In this document: piece by piece, positions 44,996-55,233 of the stretch
Position numbering within the stretch: the first letter of the stretch is position 1
Layout of the letters: each line of letters begins with the position of its first letter
Origin: Talaromyces rugulosus
Taxonomy: Eukaryota > Ascomycota > Eurotiomycetes > Eurotiales > Trichocomaceae
Reading direction: 5' to 3'
NCBI RefSeq assembly: GCF_013368755.1
Contig: NC_049561.1
Coordinates: 2,728,001-2,792,000, forward strand
DNA: 64,000 nucleotides
Translations under genes and position numbers: made by a program
Notes under the pieces: generated by a model
The model's input: the letters and a program-made list of their open reading frames with translations, nothing else
What the model was told of the DNA's origin: nothing
The model's database searches: none

Positions 44996-46447
44996 ATGGA
45001 TTACAGCCAGTTCTATTTGCCAAAACCCGACCCGATATTCAACAGTTTACCCACTGAGACCCTTTTTGTCATAATCGACTATCTCGCCCTGCAGCACGAA
45101 ATTGAAAAAGTGAGTAGGGATCTACTCGCCCTGTCGCGGGCGTCTCGCCGTTTGGGGGAAATCACGACCCCTTTTATCTTCACACACAACGTGAAGAACA
45201 AGGGCGGCAGTGCGCTTGGACGGGCAGCTTGGCTTCAAGACCGAAAGGCCATGGAAAAGTTGATACGCCTTGGAGCAAGCATATCCTCAGACATAGCTGG
45301 TTATCCACTGTCTATGGCCATCAAGAGGGGAGATGCCAATACGTTGAAATTTCTGCTGGCGTTATCTACTGCAGATGAAGCGAAAAACGCGCTTTGGCAA
45401 GGAGTAAATCTTACTCGAGATACTGTTTTGCATCAGGCAATCTTTTATGCCGATGTGCCATGTATTAAAGTACTCATGGAAGCAGGTGCCGATCCCACTT
45501 TTAGGAACACCAAGTATCGGCAGGCGATCGAATTGATACTAAAAAGTCCAAGAGAGGATCTTGTGGGTGGCTATACTGAGATTGTAAATTTCCTGCTCGC
45601 CAAGAACTCTTCTTGGCTTATCACTCTTCCAAGTTGTGGCATTCCTGTGGGCATTAAACATAAGACTTGTCTTGCCAAAGCAGCAGAGCGAGGTTTAACA
45701 GAAATCATGAAAAGTATCATAGATAGTAATGTCGCAGCCGGCAACGATTTGGAGGTCAATGCAGCAGTTTCATACGAAGACAAGGTTGGAAGAACACCTC
45801 TGACTCTTATCTGCGATGCATCCAAATGGCCATCCGACCAGAAGGAATGTGATGAATACCTTGTCGTAGTCAAGCTGCTGCTACGCCATGGATCTGATCC
45901 CTATGCTGCTCTAAGTTGGAGCTGCGGCAGTCCGATTTCACTCGCTGACGAAGACCAGCCAAAATGGCATATGATTCGTCTTCAGCGTGATGTAGTCCGT
46001 GTGCTGATTGAGCAAAGGGATATCATAGTAAGACGACTCGGACGGCCTCGACACGAACAGCTCTCCTACTTTAATGCTTTGGAGAAATTCTTGAGGACTG
46101 TTGGATTTTACCTTCGCAATACGTTGAAGACAACAGAGCTCGCCCGCCCGGTAGGGCTTGGGAATTTTGGTATGCCTACTTCCCGCGCAGCTCTGCTATC
46201 AGAAGTTGAACGTCTGACAACTCCTTGCTCGGATTGGAAATGTGAGAGCAGTCAAATCTTCGAGGCCCTGCGCGAGGTATTTCAACTACTTGTGAAAAAC
46301 GTGGGAGATCGAGTGAACACAGTTTGCGGCACAGCACAGTCGACGCTGTTACAATTCCCGGGACTTTTGGGGTGTTTGCCACTGCTATTTTGCTTGATCA
46401 AGGGGCTAATGTGTACAAAGAAGACATACTTGGGAGGAATCCACTAG
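44996..46447 (+). CDS. F-box/ankyrin protein, reading frame broken near the C-terminus
   Basis: The frame from ATG 44996 (CACCATGG context; an earlier ATG at 44921 is less likely) encodes 483 residues. It starts with an F-box-like segment, FNSLPTETLFVIIDYLALQ ... ALSRASRRLGEI, followed by ankyrin units: GSALGRAAWLQDRKAMEKLI, PLSMAIKRGDANTLKFLL, TVLHQAIFYADVPCIKVLM and RTPLTLICDAS. F-box/ankyrin proteins of this kind are predicted SCF ubiquitin-ligase adaptors or orphan fungal proteins. Near 46350-46370 the ankyrin pattern leaves this frame (after VNTVCGTAQSTLLQF) and resumes in another frame up to 46521. The last 30 residues of this frame (GCLPLLFCLIKG...) are therefore probably not native. 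See the separate tail entry. Confidence 0.7.
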   Translation: MDYSQFYLPKPDPIFNSLPTETLFVIIDYLALQHEIEKVSRDLLALSRASRRLGEITTPFIFTHNVKNKGGSALGRAAWLQDRKAMEKLIRLGASISSDIAGYPLSMAIKRGDANTLKFLLALSTADEAKNALWQGVNLTRDTVLHQAIFYADVPCIKVLMEAGADPTFRNTKYRQAIELILKSPREDLVGGYTEIVNFLLAKNSSWLITLPSCGIPVGIKHKTCLAKAAERGLTEIMKSIIDSNVAAGNDLEVNAAVSYEDKVGRTPLTLICDASKWPSDQKECDEYLVVVKLLLRHGSDPYAALSWSCGSPISLADEDQPKWHMIRLQRDVVRVLIEQRDIIVRRLGRPRHEQLSYFNALEKFLRTVGFYLRNTLKTTELARPVGLGNFGMPTSRAALLSEVERLTTPCSDWKCESSQIFEALREVFQLLVKNVGDRVNTVCGTAQSTLLQFPGLLGCLPLLFCLIKGLMCTKKTYLGGIH

Positions 46448-46521
46448 ATTTGGCTATTGAAGAGAATCGGGACCAGGCTGCTGTTTATTGGATACAGCGT
46501 TGGAAACAAATGAACATCTAG
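46360..46521 (+). other. out-of-frame ankyrin tail of the F-box gene
   Basis: In a different frame, GVFATAILLDQGANVYKED followed by GRNPLDLAIEENRDQAA continues the ankyrin consensus directly after the upstream frame loses it. It ends at the stop at 46519-46521. No GT-AG intron of plausible length gives the required shift, so a one- or two-base indel (mutation or assembly error) is the simplest reading. Confidence 0.6.
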
Positions 46522-47014
46522 TGAGACTTGCAGCTCTAGAAGATTGTTTTACTAAAACAAATAATATTCAGAAGGGCTATATGCGAGAAGAAACTATTCC
46601 CTAGATAGTCGACTCTATATACACGCTTTTTGCAATAGTAACATTATTTCTTTAAAGAAAGAGTAGGAGGCATAACGGGCGATTCTCGATACAAGAAAAT
46701 GCTTATAACCCGGTTTCACAATCCACCAAGACGCTAGCTGACGCGCTAGCTGATGCTCCAGCATGATGATGATTCCGTTGCTGTGCTTGAGCAGAAAATG
46801 GCAAGGCGTACGGGGCGGAGTGATTTGCCCTTTTTGTAGGCTGACATGAATTTACATCCAACCAGGAAGCGTTGCTGGGAAATATTGCCATGAAACGTGC
46901 GTGTGTATTCATTTTCGTTGCGGCCTGGTCCGGACATAAATACCCGGGCGAATCCCCGCTGGAGTTGGAGACATTAGCAGGAAAGAGAATAAAAAAGTAA
47001 CGAAGATTTACACA
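46522..47014. other. promoter of the beta-lactamase-like gene
   Basis: 493 bp. It contains the duplicated unit CGCTAGCTGA (near 46732 and 46744) and nothing gene-like. Confidence 0.45.
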
Positions 47015-48172
47015 ATGGCAAAAGTTCACGGTACATACGATGACGCCTTTGAGTCTGTCAAACAGGCTCTACAAGCCAATCTCGACAATGGCCAAGAGGT
47101 CGGCGCGGCTATACATGTCGATATAGGTGGCAAGAGCGTTGTAGATCTTTGGGGAGGCTATGCAGATGCAAAAAAGAGCCAGCCGTGGGAGAAAGACACC
47201 ATTGTCAATGTATGGTCGACGACAAAGAACGTGACTTCTTTGGCGGCATTGATACTTATCGAGCGCGGCCTTTTGGATGTTGATGCCAAAGTGTCTCAAT
47301 ACTGGCCGGAATTTTCTGCCAATGGGAAAGAAAACATCACCGTTCGCCATATTCTGTCTCACACCTCTGGTGTATCAGGATGGGAGGCGCCTTTTGAGGA
47401 AAAAGATTTGTACGATCTGGAAAAGTCGACAGCACACCTAGCTGCGCAGGCTCCCTGGTGGGAACCCGGTTCCCAGTCAGGCTACCATGCAACAAACTAC
47501 GGCCATCTTGTTGGTGAGCTCGTGCGCCGTATCACAGGGAAACACCTGCGTGACTTTATCGAAGAGGAGATCGTTCGTCCTGTAGGCGCAGATTTCCAGC
47601 TCGGTGCGCGCGAGTCGGACTGGCCTCGCATTGCCGAAACATTGCCTCCACCACCATTCGATCCAGCCCTATTTGCCAACGTCGACTCCAATAGTCCGGT
47701 CATCAAGACTTTCACTGTACCACCTCCCAATGCTCTCAGGGCGAATACCCCCGAGTATCGTCGTGCCGAAATTGGTGGAATCAACGGACATACCAATGCC
47801 CGTGCCCTGGCCCGTATCTTTTCTCCTCTAGCCCTGGGTGGTGAGAAAGACGGCGTACGCTTGATCTCACAGGAAACAATCAACAAGATTCTTGATGTTC
47901 AGTCCGAGGGTTTTGATTTGGTGATCTTGTCTCCAGTGCGCTGGGGTCTCGGCTACGGCCTTTCGCACCCGGAAACTACCCCGTGGATCCCGCAGGATCA
48001 AGTGTTTTTCTGGCCTGGATGGGGTGGATCAATTCTTCTTGTCGATCTGAAGAATAAAATGACAATCACGTATGTGATGAATAAGATGGGCCCGGGAATT
48101 CTTGGCAGTGAACGAACTCAACAGTATGTTGATGCTATTTATGATGTTGTCAAGAAGTCTCAAAGTGCCTGA
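47015..48172 (+). CDS. beta-lactamase/CubicO-family serine hydrolase
   Basis: Single exon of 385 residues. The active-site serine and lysine are in VWSTTKN (Ser68, Lys71) and a candidate general-base tyrosine is in SGYHATNYG (Tyr157). A WGGS segment near 343-346 takes the place of the third motif. HILSHTSGVSGW and INGHTNARALARIF are typical of the bacterial and fungal EstB-like esterase group. There is no signal peptide, so an intracellular esterase or transesterase is likely. It is intronless, unlike the three-exon relative at 35 kb, and the two are only distantly similar, so they are not a recent duplication. It ends 138 nt from the SMP-30 gene in convergent orientation. Confidence 0.87.
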   Translation: MAKVHGTYDDAFESVKQALQANLDNGQEVGAAIHVDIGGKSVVDLWGGYADAKKSQPWEKDTIVNVWSTTKNVTSLAALILIERGLLDVDAKVSQYWPEFSANGKENITVRHILSHTSGVSGWEAPFEEKDLYDLEKSTAHLAAQAPWWEPGSQSGYHATNYGHLVGELVRRITGKHLRDFIEEEIVRPVGADFQLGARESDWPRIAETLPPPPFDPALFANVDSNSPVIKTFTVPPPNALRANTPEYRRAEIGGINGHTNARALARIFSPLALGGEKDGVRLISQETINKILDVQSEGFDLVILSPVRWGLGYGLSHPETTPWIPQDQVFFWPGWGGSILLVDLKNKMTITYVMNKMGPGILGSERTQQYVDAIYDVVKKSQSA

Positions 48173-48310
48173 GTTTTGTCATTTGTCACACAGAAAATTG
48201 AATAATGTTAGACTGCAAGATACTAGGACCATGTATTTAAATAAAAAATGAATTTGTACATGCACTGGTTGACACTTCTGATTTGTACATGTATAATGGA
48301 AAGTAAATTT

Positions 48311-49475
48311 CTACTGAACCTTCGCGACATAAAGTTTCCTTCCTTTGACGCCAACATGGCACTTGAAAACACCTCCGTGCCATTTCCCAGACTCCGGATA
48401 TTTGTCTGCTTCGGGATCTTCTTCACTAGTGATGTAGACATCTTCGCCAGCGAATGCAACAGCCTGTTCATTTCTTGTCAGCCATGAACTTCAACCTTTG
48501 AATGATTAAAAACAAAAATAAATAAATACAGACCGTAGGACATCTTGTCGGCACCTCTATTTCCGCCGTTATTTTTCCTGCTGGTGAAACCTTGACAACC
48601 TTCCAAGCACCCCAGACGGCTACCCATAGATTCCCTTCTTCGTCCATGGCATGTCCGTCAGGCAGACCGTCCTCGGAGTGCCAAAAGACCCTTTGAGAGG
48701 TGATATTTCCCGTTGAGGCATCAAAGTCAAATGCATAGATATTTCCTGTAGGGGAGTCCGTCCAATACATGGTCTTGTCGTCCAAACTCCACGAAAGGCC
48801 GTTTGGAACCGTGACGCCTTCAAGCATTCGGTGAAGCGAGCCATCAGTGTCGAGCCGAAAGAGAACGCCTTCTTAGAGTTTAGCCTAGTACTTCACTCTT
48901 TTTTTATCGTGGGATTAAAATCATTCAGACATACCAACAGGATCGAATTTTCCGCCCGTAACAGTCGGATCGTTCACTGTACCGACCCAAAAGCGACCCT
49001 GGCTATCGACAGCGCCATCATTGGCGCGCAAACTGTTTTCGTATCCCTTTGCTACTTCTTCATCGTTCCAGAAGCGTTTGATATACCTGTACTCACTACT
49101 ATCGCGCTGAGCAATGCCGATGCCATGCTTTCCGCCAAACAGGAAGCTGCCATCTGTTGACGATGCAAGATTGGCAGTGACTCTGCATGCGATGTTAGTT
49201 TTGTGAATCGGGGTTTGACATGGTCGATTAGATTGGACTTGCCCGAATGAGATGTCGAATTCAGTCTTCTTTGCGGAAGAAGCTCCTGCATTCAAGTCCA
49301 CAGACCATACATGGCGCTTGACAATGTCAACGAAGCGTAACGTATGTGTTGACTCCTCGTAGAAAGGGCCCTCAGAGAGGCCACATCTGATGTCGAGAAA
49401 TGGCTTTTTCTGTCAGATCAGTCTTGTATCCTTTCCCGGAATTTGAAATACCTCTGTTATCGTGAATTTCTGCAT
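48311..49475 (-). CDS. SMP-30/gluconolactonase-like protein
   Basis: Five exons (49475-49452, 49409-49243, 49182-48935, 48871-48534, 48463-48311) give 309 residues, normal for the six-bladed propeller family. Landmarks are CGLSEGPFYEE (metal-binding Glu), LRFVDIVKR, RANDGAVDSQGRFWVGT, GVTVPNGLSWSLDDKTMYWTDSP and DGHAMDEEGNLWVAVWGAWKV. These supply the expected Glu, Asn and Asp ligands of the divalent metal. The family hydrolyses sugar lactones or similar esters. The first intron is only 42 nt. The second starts with GCAAGT, a GC-AG intron, selected because the nearby GT breaks the frame. Cytosolic; the substrate is unknown. Confidence 0.85.
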
Positions 49476-49700
49476 TTTTGTGGTGTATATTTACAGCTGT
49501 GATGTCCTAGGACAGTTTGATGAGGGGTTGATTCAATGTTCCACTCTGCTGAGGGGCTGCAGCTTTGACCGCAACAATCTTTAATTACCGCGCCATAAAA
49601 GCATTAGTGTCTGTGTTATCGGAAGATTTTATAGCTTAAACTAGACGTTGATTACAGTATTCAAAACGGCGTAATTATATCGTCCTGTAGAGCATTTATT

Positions 49701-50442
49701 CTATATCCACCCCCCATCCACAACCAAACCCTGGTTGGTAACGCTCTCGCTATCATCAGCTACCAACCACAGCGCCATTCGCGCCACATCGTCCGGCTGC
49801 AACATCTTCTTCAATGCCTGTCTGCCGAACACCCACTGCTGATATTCCTCGGTCAGAATCTCCTGCTTCTGCCTCTCGGTCGCAATGGCACCGGGCAGGA
49901 TACTGTTCACGCGCACCCCGTGAGGCCCGAGTTCATGCGCCAGCGTCCGCGTCAAGCCAACAATCGCCGCTTTACTGGTGGTATACGGCACAAGCCCCGT
50001 CGCGGGGACGGCCCAGGTGATGCTGCCCATGTTGACCACGGACCCGACGCCACCACTGGCGATCAGCGCTGGCGTCAGGAACTGTATGAGAAAGAAGTGA
50101 TGCCGCAGATTGACGTTGATGTTGTTGTCCCAGTCCTCGACGGTGCACCGTTGTCTTTTCGCGCAGTATCTGGTCACAGGCGGGTTTCAGAGAGTTGTTG
50201 ATGTCGGTGAGGTCGCAGTGGATGAACTCAGGGATGTGGACGATTCGTTCTTCTTGTTGCTTTCTTGTTTTTAGCGACTCGATAAGTGTCTCTGCGGCCG
50301 CATCTTGAATGTCGAGAAACACTACTTGGCTGCCCTGGAGAGCAAAATGCTCTACTAACGAGGCCCCGATTCCGGTTGCGCCGCCGCTGATAACAACGAC
50401 GCGATCACGCAAGCTTGGATAGATGGCATATTTGGACGCCAT
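49701..50442 (-). pseudogene. SDR (3-oxoacyl reductase-like) with internal deletion
   Basis: Reading from ATG 50442 the N-terminal half is a good classical SDR: RDRVVVISGGATGIGAS (cofactor loop), FLDIQDAAAETLIE and HCDLTDINN. The C-terminal half in another frame is equally good: VEDWDNNINVNLRHHFF, GSITWAVPATGLVPYTTSKAA (catalytic Ser, Tyr and Lys), GVRVNSILPGAI and the terminal VVDGGWI. Between them, near 50155, about a dozen residues that should contain the NNAG strand are absent and the frame shifts. No intron can supply missing residues, so a deletion is the simplest explanation. The remaining motifs are intact, so loss appears recent. It lies 225 nt upstream of the SMP-30 gene's start. 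Confidence 0.75.
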
Positions 50443-51034
50443 ATCTGGATTACCCGGGTGTCTATGAATATGCAATAAATGTATATATAAAAAGTGAGAT
50501 TTGTGAGAAGGCGAGAGTGTCAACTTGGAGAATGCGGGGGTTTGGTCTTGGCCGATGCAAGGCTCGGAGATTCTCCGATTGGGTTTTATGCATATTTTCA
50601 ATGTTGCCTTGTATATACATTATTAATTATGAGTCATAGCTAAGCTCTAAGACTAAAAGATATTAACTCCCCGTGAGTTCTAGGTGTCATATCTCCCTGA
50701 TTTGAAATCATTTGACAAAAATGGACTCGCGCTTATTGATGAGATGCGTTTCTGTACGCTGACACTTTGTTTTCATTTGATCTAGGCTACACTCACAACA
50801 CCTAGGGACATTTAGAATCACTTTGTTTCCTTGATCCATAAAGTAAAATCGAATTAATTCAGCTATCATAACTCATGAAGAGAACGAAATATGTAAATAC
50901 TGCATGCTGGAACGCCCTCAATAAAACCGTGGAGAACGGTAAAAAAACAGAAAATTATGGGAAAAAAAAACACTGTCACGGGCAATCATACTCGTCATAA
51001 GTCTCGTAGCCCCATTGAAAGCAACACGTTCACC
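50443..51034. other. intergenic interval
   Basis: 592 bp between the SDR pseudogene and the large unknown gene; no frame of note. Confidence 0.5.
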
Positions 51035-54000
51035 TCACCCCTCAATCTGCATCGTAATATCCACACTATCCAGCCCCAGTAGCTTCTTAACAGGTCGGCT
51101 TTCTGCGCGATTGGATCGGTTTTTTAACAACCCTAGAATCACCACCTTGAAGTTCTTCTCCAAATCCTCCCAGACAAACTCCGGGTTCAGAGCTTTAATG
51201 AAAACGCGCATTGCGGTGACAGGAACATTGAGAATTCCACAGACATCTTCAGCAGATAGGCTCTTTTGCATTGTATCAATGAAGCGAGGCTGCAGCGACG
51301 ATTTGAATTGGGAGAATTCATCGGCTGTGTTTTGTTCAAGAGCTGTCGTTGTGACTGGTATCAATTCTTGCTCATTCGAGGCAGCGGTGGAGATAGGTTG
51401 AAGCATTTCTCCGGTCAGAATTTCATGAACAAAAGCCTCATCGAGAGGCTCAATGTTATCGCCGAATTGACCTTCTTTTCCAACTTGCCAAGGAATACGG
51501 CGCTTCTCTGCATCATTGAGGACTTGTCTACTTAGCTCGTGTATGGCTGTGGTCTCTTCGCTGACACCGTCTCCGAAATCGGCATCTAGAAGTCCTTTGT
51601 ACGCCTTCATGTTTTGCACATTCAGCGATCCAGGAGACACGTGCCAGAGAGCAGCGATTTCGGCATGTTTGTCCACCAGTGCTTGGCAAGACTCCTTTAC
51701 CTTAGCCCAGTCATTGCTTACACACGCGTCTGAAACCCGAGTCTTGAGTTCGCTAAAAACAGCTGAGCGTTTAGTGTAGACGCTTGCGGCAACAAGATCG
51801 TCTTTGACACGCCGCTGACCCCCCTTGGCGAGATGCTCTAGGTAACTGATCATCCTTGTGTAGCTTTGCGTCTGCTTCTCCAACGTGTGCGGGAGATGCT
51901 GTAACAGACGAGCTGCAACTGCCGCGATGTCGATGTTCTCTGTTGTAAGCATTCGCATGAAACTGGTGATGATCGTGCGAGAATGGTCGAGCTGAATGTT
52001 TCGCAGCTTGCAGTATTTGACCATTTCAGCTGCACGGTTTGCTTTAATCTTAGCCATGCTTTCGTTCTTGGTAACCACACGGACGATGACCTTGTCAAGG
52101 AGCTTCTCTAGGTTCTGGTGAAACTGCTCGAGAGGCCAGCCAGTGTAAGGGTAAAGAGCAACGACGGTCTCGTACCAAATCCAGTCAACATCGCTTGTTG
52201 GAATGTCGTATTGCGGATTCACACCAAATAACTGCCAGACCATGCTCAAAGGACGAACCCCAGAACCTGCCGTTGTCAATAAATTGCCGAAGAGTCCTCG
52301 CATCAACCTTGTGACAGTATCTTCAGCCTTCTCTAACACGACAGGCGCAGTTGTCCGCATCGCCGCAAGTTTTGACATGGCTGCCATCAACAACGCACTC
52401 ATAAGATGACCAGTTTCCGGGCTGCTGGGTTGAATAGAATGCTCTCTAGATGCTACTGCTTGACTGAGAGTACTTCTCATCATGATCCTTAGCGCAGCAA
52501 TGTGTGCTTCATTGCACTTCTCCATCCATCTCACCGTATAAGGACTTTTGAGATTGACAAACTCATCCCAGCAAACCCAGGCTAGCATTGACCCAATTCC
52601 CATTCCTTGATTGAGGTATGGTACTGCTAAAATTGGCTGAGAGGGCCCGGACTGGCTTCGAAGTGGACCGTCGTGGTTGTTTTGCGACTGTTCTATGATG
52701 ATCCCGGCATCGAATCCTTCGAGATACAACACTCTGGAGTCCAGCTCGCAACATGTACTATAACCCGAATATCAGCACCGTAAGAAGAATGTTGCTTTGG
52801 GAGTATTTCAGAAGGGGAGGGGGGTTTGATAATCCGGGTTCACATACCTAGCATCAATAGCCGCGTTCTTCAAGTTACCCAAGAGCTGGTGGTATTGCAC
52901 GGTCTCAATATTCAACAGCATTACACCCATATCCGCCGCGTATGTTTCAAGGTACCCGGCCAAAGTATCGAAAGTCATAGCCTTGGCAGCCTCAACATTA
53001 CCCTGAATCTGGGCTTGGCGAACAAGACGCTTTAGGTCGTGCGTTCGCTTCGAGGTCGTTTGAGAAGACATCATGTTGGCCAAATTTGAAATCGCGGGCT
53101 CCAGAACCTTTTGCAACTCCTTCGTACTCTTTCTCAATTCTCCAAGCAATAGATTTTTCCTTTTCACCGATTCCCGATCTTCAGCTCTGTATTCCTTTGC
53201 TAAGAACGTGATATAGGCGTCCCGCAATGGAGCAGTTATATTGCCGACCTTTTCTGAGAGTGTAGAGACCAAGGCTTTGGAGAGCTCTTGCAGGTCTTTG
53301 TGGTTCAAAAGTAGCTGCAGTTGTGGAACCGCTGCAGATATGTCTTCTTGAATGTCTTGCACTTTGTCGACTGGAAGCTCTTCGAAAAGCTTCTGGAGAT
53401 CGCGAGGTTGGACTAACTGTCCTGAACTTGGGAAAATAATCGTATTTGAATCGTCAAGGTCAACTACTCGCTTTGCCCTTGGATCTATCATGCCGTTCAT
53501 GCCTCCTGACTCGAGAATGGCTGTCACATCTGAACCAAAGGCTAACCCGGAGGTATTAAGGCGTGCTCGGTTGGCAAGGCCTCTGTAGAAATAGTATTTG
53601 TCGGAGATTTGAACTAGAACTAAAGATTGAGGCCCTGCAAGTGCTGTCACCGCATTAATGTTGGCTGAATCGAGCAACGACAGGATATCGTCGGTATTCT
53701 TGGGTTCTGTGTCTGGATTGAGCTGGATGATAAAGAGCGCATTGATTCGGTATGAGGTTGCAAGGTTGCGGGCATTATCAGTCATTCGGTCGTCCACAAT
53801 AAACACGATACTATTGAGATTTTCATAGTACTGCCGGAGAGCACCTTCGCCGAGAAATGGGACATTCGAGGGGATCGTTCCCGTAGCCAGCAGAACTGGA
53901 CCTTGAAGCTGTGAACCAAATATGCAGGGCAGAACCACAGCGGATGGCTTGGCCTTTCCGTGTATAATATCTTTCCACTTGAAATGCTCTCGCCGTAGAC

Positions 54001-55233
54001 CAAACTTTGGTGACTTTTCATTTGGTAACTGAAACTCGAGACCGGTGCCGAAAGTTATGATTTGCGTGTTTTCAAAAGTAAAAAACGGAGGTAAAGTGAC
54101 CGATTTTGTCGTGAGCACAGCATTTTCCTTTGCAATAATATTGCGCAGGCTTTCCGAGTCCGACTCTGTGTCTTCGATTGGAAGCGACTTTGGAGCTGTA
54201 TCTACGTCAGAATAAAATTCCCTTACAAGCCACTCAGGTTGAGAAATGGCATATTTACCTTGTGTGATAGTTGGCTGTGGTACAGATACGGTAAAATCGG
54301 CCCGTCTTATTGCCTCCGGGAAAGCAGGGCTCACCAACCTGTCGCCAGAGCACATCATTTCTCGGTCTGTGGTTGCAGTTGACAGTATTGAACAGACTAG
54401 CGAGTCCCCATCGCGCTTTATCACCAATGGGCAACAGATAGTCGCGTCTCCAATTGTTGCTGCGTCCAGCGGTACAGGGATGATATAGAGAACCTATTAG
54501 GAATAAATTAATACACGTTCTTTTGCCAGAAAGAAAGAAAGAAGCGGCTTCATTTCGAAATTACCTTATCCACATGATTGGCAATGAGCAATGCTGGGTT
54601 TGTTCCTAGAAATCTTGTGATTTTTGTAGAACGGTAGCCAGATATGAAAACGCAGATTTCCTTCGTTGTGAGAGATTCACTGTTGATTCTAACATAATCC
54701 AGCAAGTCATTTCCACTCGTGATATCGCCGCTATGAACTATGCCCGCAAACGTATTTTGTGCAATCCAGCAACAAGTGTTGCATGATTCATCGGCGAAGC
54801 AGAAATCATAGTAAGTTGGGGTTCTTTCTGAGACTGCCAAGATGGTGATTTCACCGGAGACTATTGGGATCTTGAATGTTGAAGCCGGTGCCTGCTGAAT
54901 CTGGAAATCCTCAAAAACACCTGGTGATGGTTAGAGTGGCGCCCGTTTGTGGAAAATTGTAAGAGTGGGACACATACTCAGATGATTCCGGAAGACAGCC
55001 ATTCGCCTTAAAAGAGTCTCTCCCATCTCCCCCAAATCGACGCCGTTGAAAAAGAAGTCTTCTGGGTAGGAAGAGACATCGATTTCATCAATGCCGCTCT
55101 CTGTTCGACAAAGAAGAATTTGCTCAGGACTGAAGGGATGCGCAGAGCCGACTGGAAGTGTCGCTAGAATCTCCCGAATCTGAGCCTTGGACGTGGCCAG
55201 AGGGTCGAAGAAGGTTTTCCTAACTCGCTCCAT
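51035..55233 (-). CDS. large protein of unknown function (1,326 aa)
   Basis: Four exons, 55233-54978, 54920-54565, 54493-52848 and 52757-51035, join in phase with canonical splice sites to a single 1,326-residue frame. I do not recognise it. The N-terminal 350 residues look strand-rich, with alternating short hydrophobic stretches such as ITILAVS, ICVFISGY and VLYIIPV. The centre, from about 560, becomes helical and charged (KRKNLLLGELRKSTKELQKVLEPAISNL). The C-terminal third is also helical and includes WVCWDEFVNLKSPY, VVALYPYTGWPLEQF and RNIQLDHSRTII. A beta-propeller followed by an alpha-solenoid, as in nucleoporins or coat proteins, is conceivable but not shown. No signal peptide, transmembrane segment or ATP-binding motif is evident. 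Coding is clear from length and intron phasing. Confidence 0.75.

Noticed and set aside
46277..46335. Intron that might join the two frames of the F-box gene
   Set aside because: Every GT-AG pair tried here gives a length that does not produce the needed frame change or removes consensus ankyrin residues.
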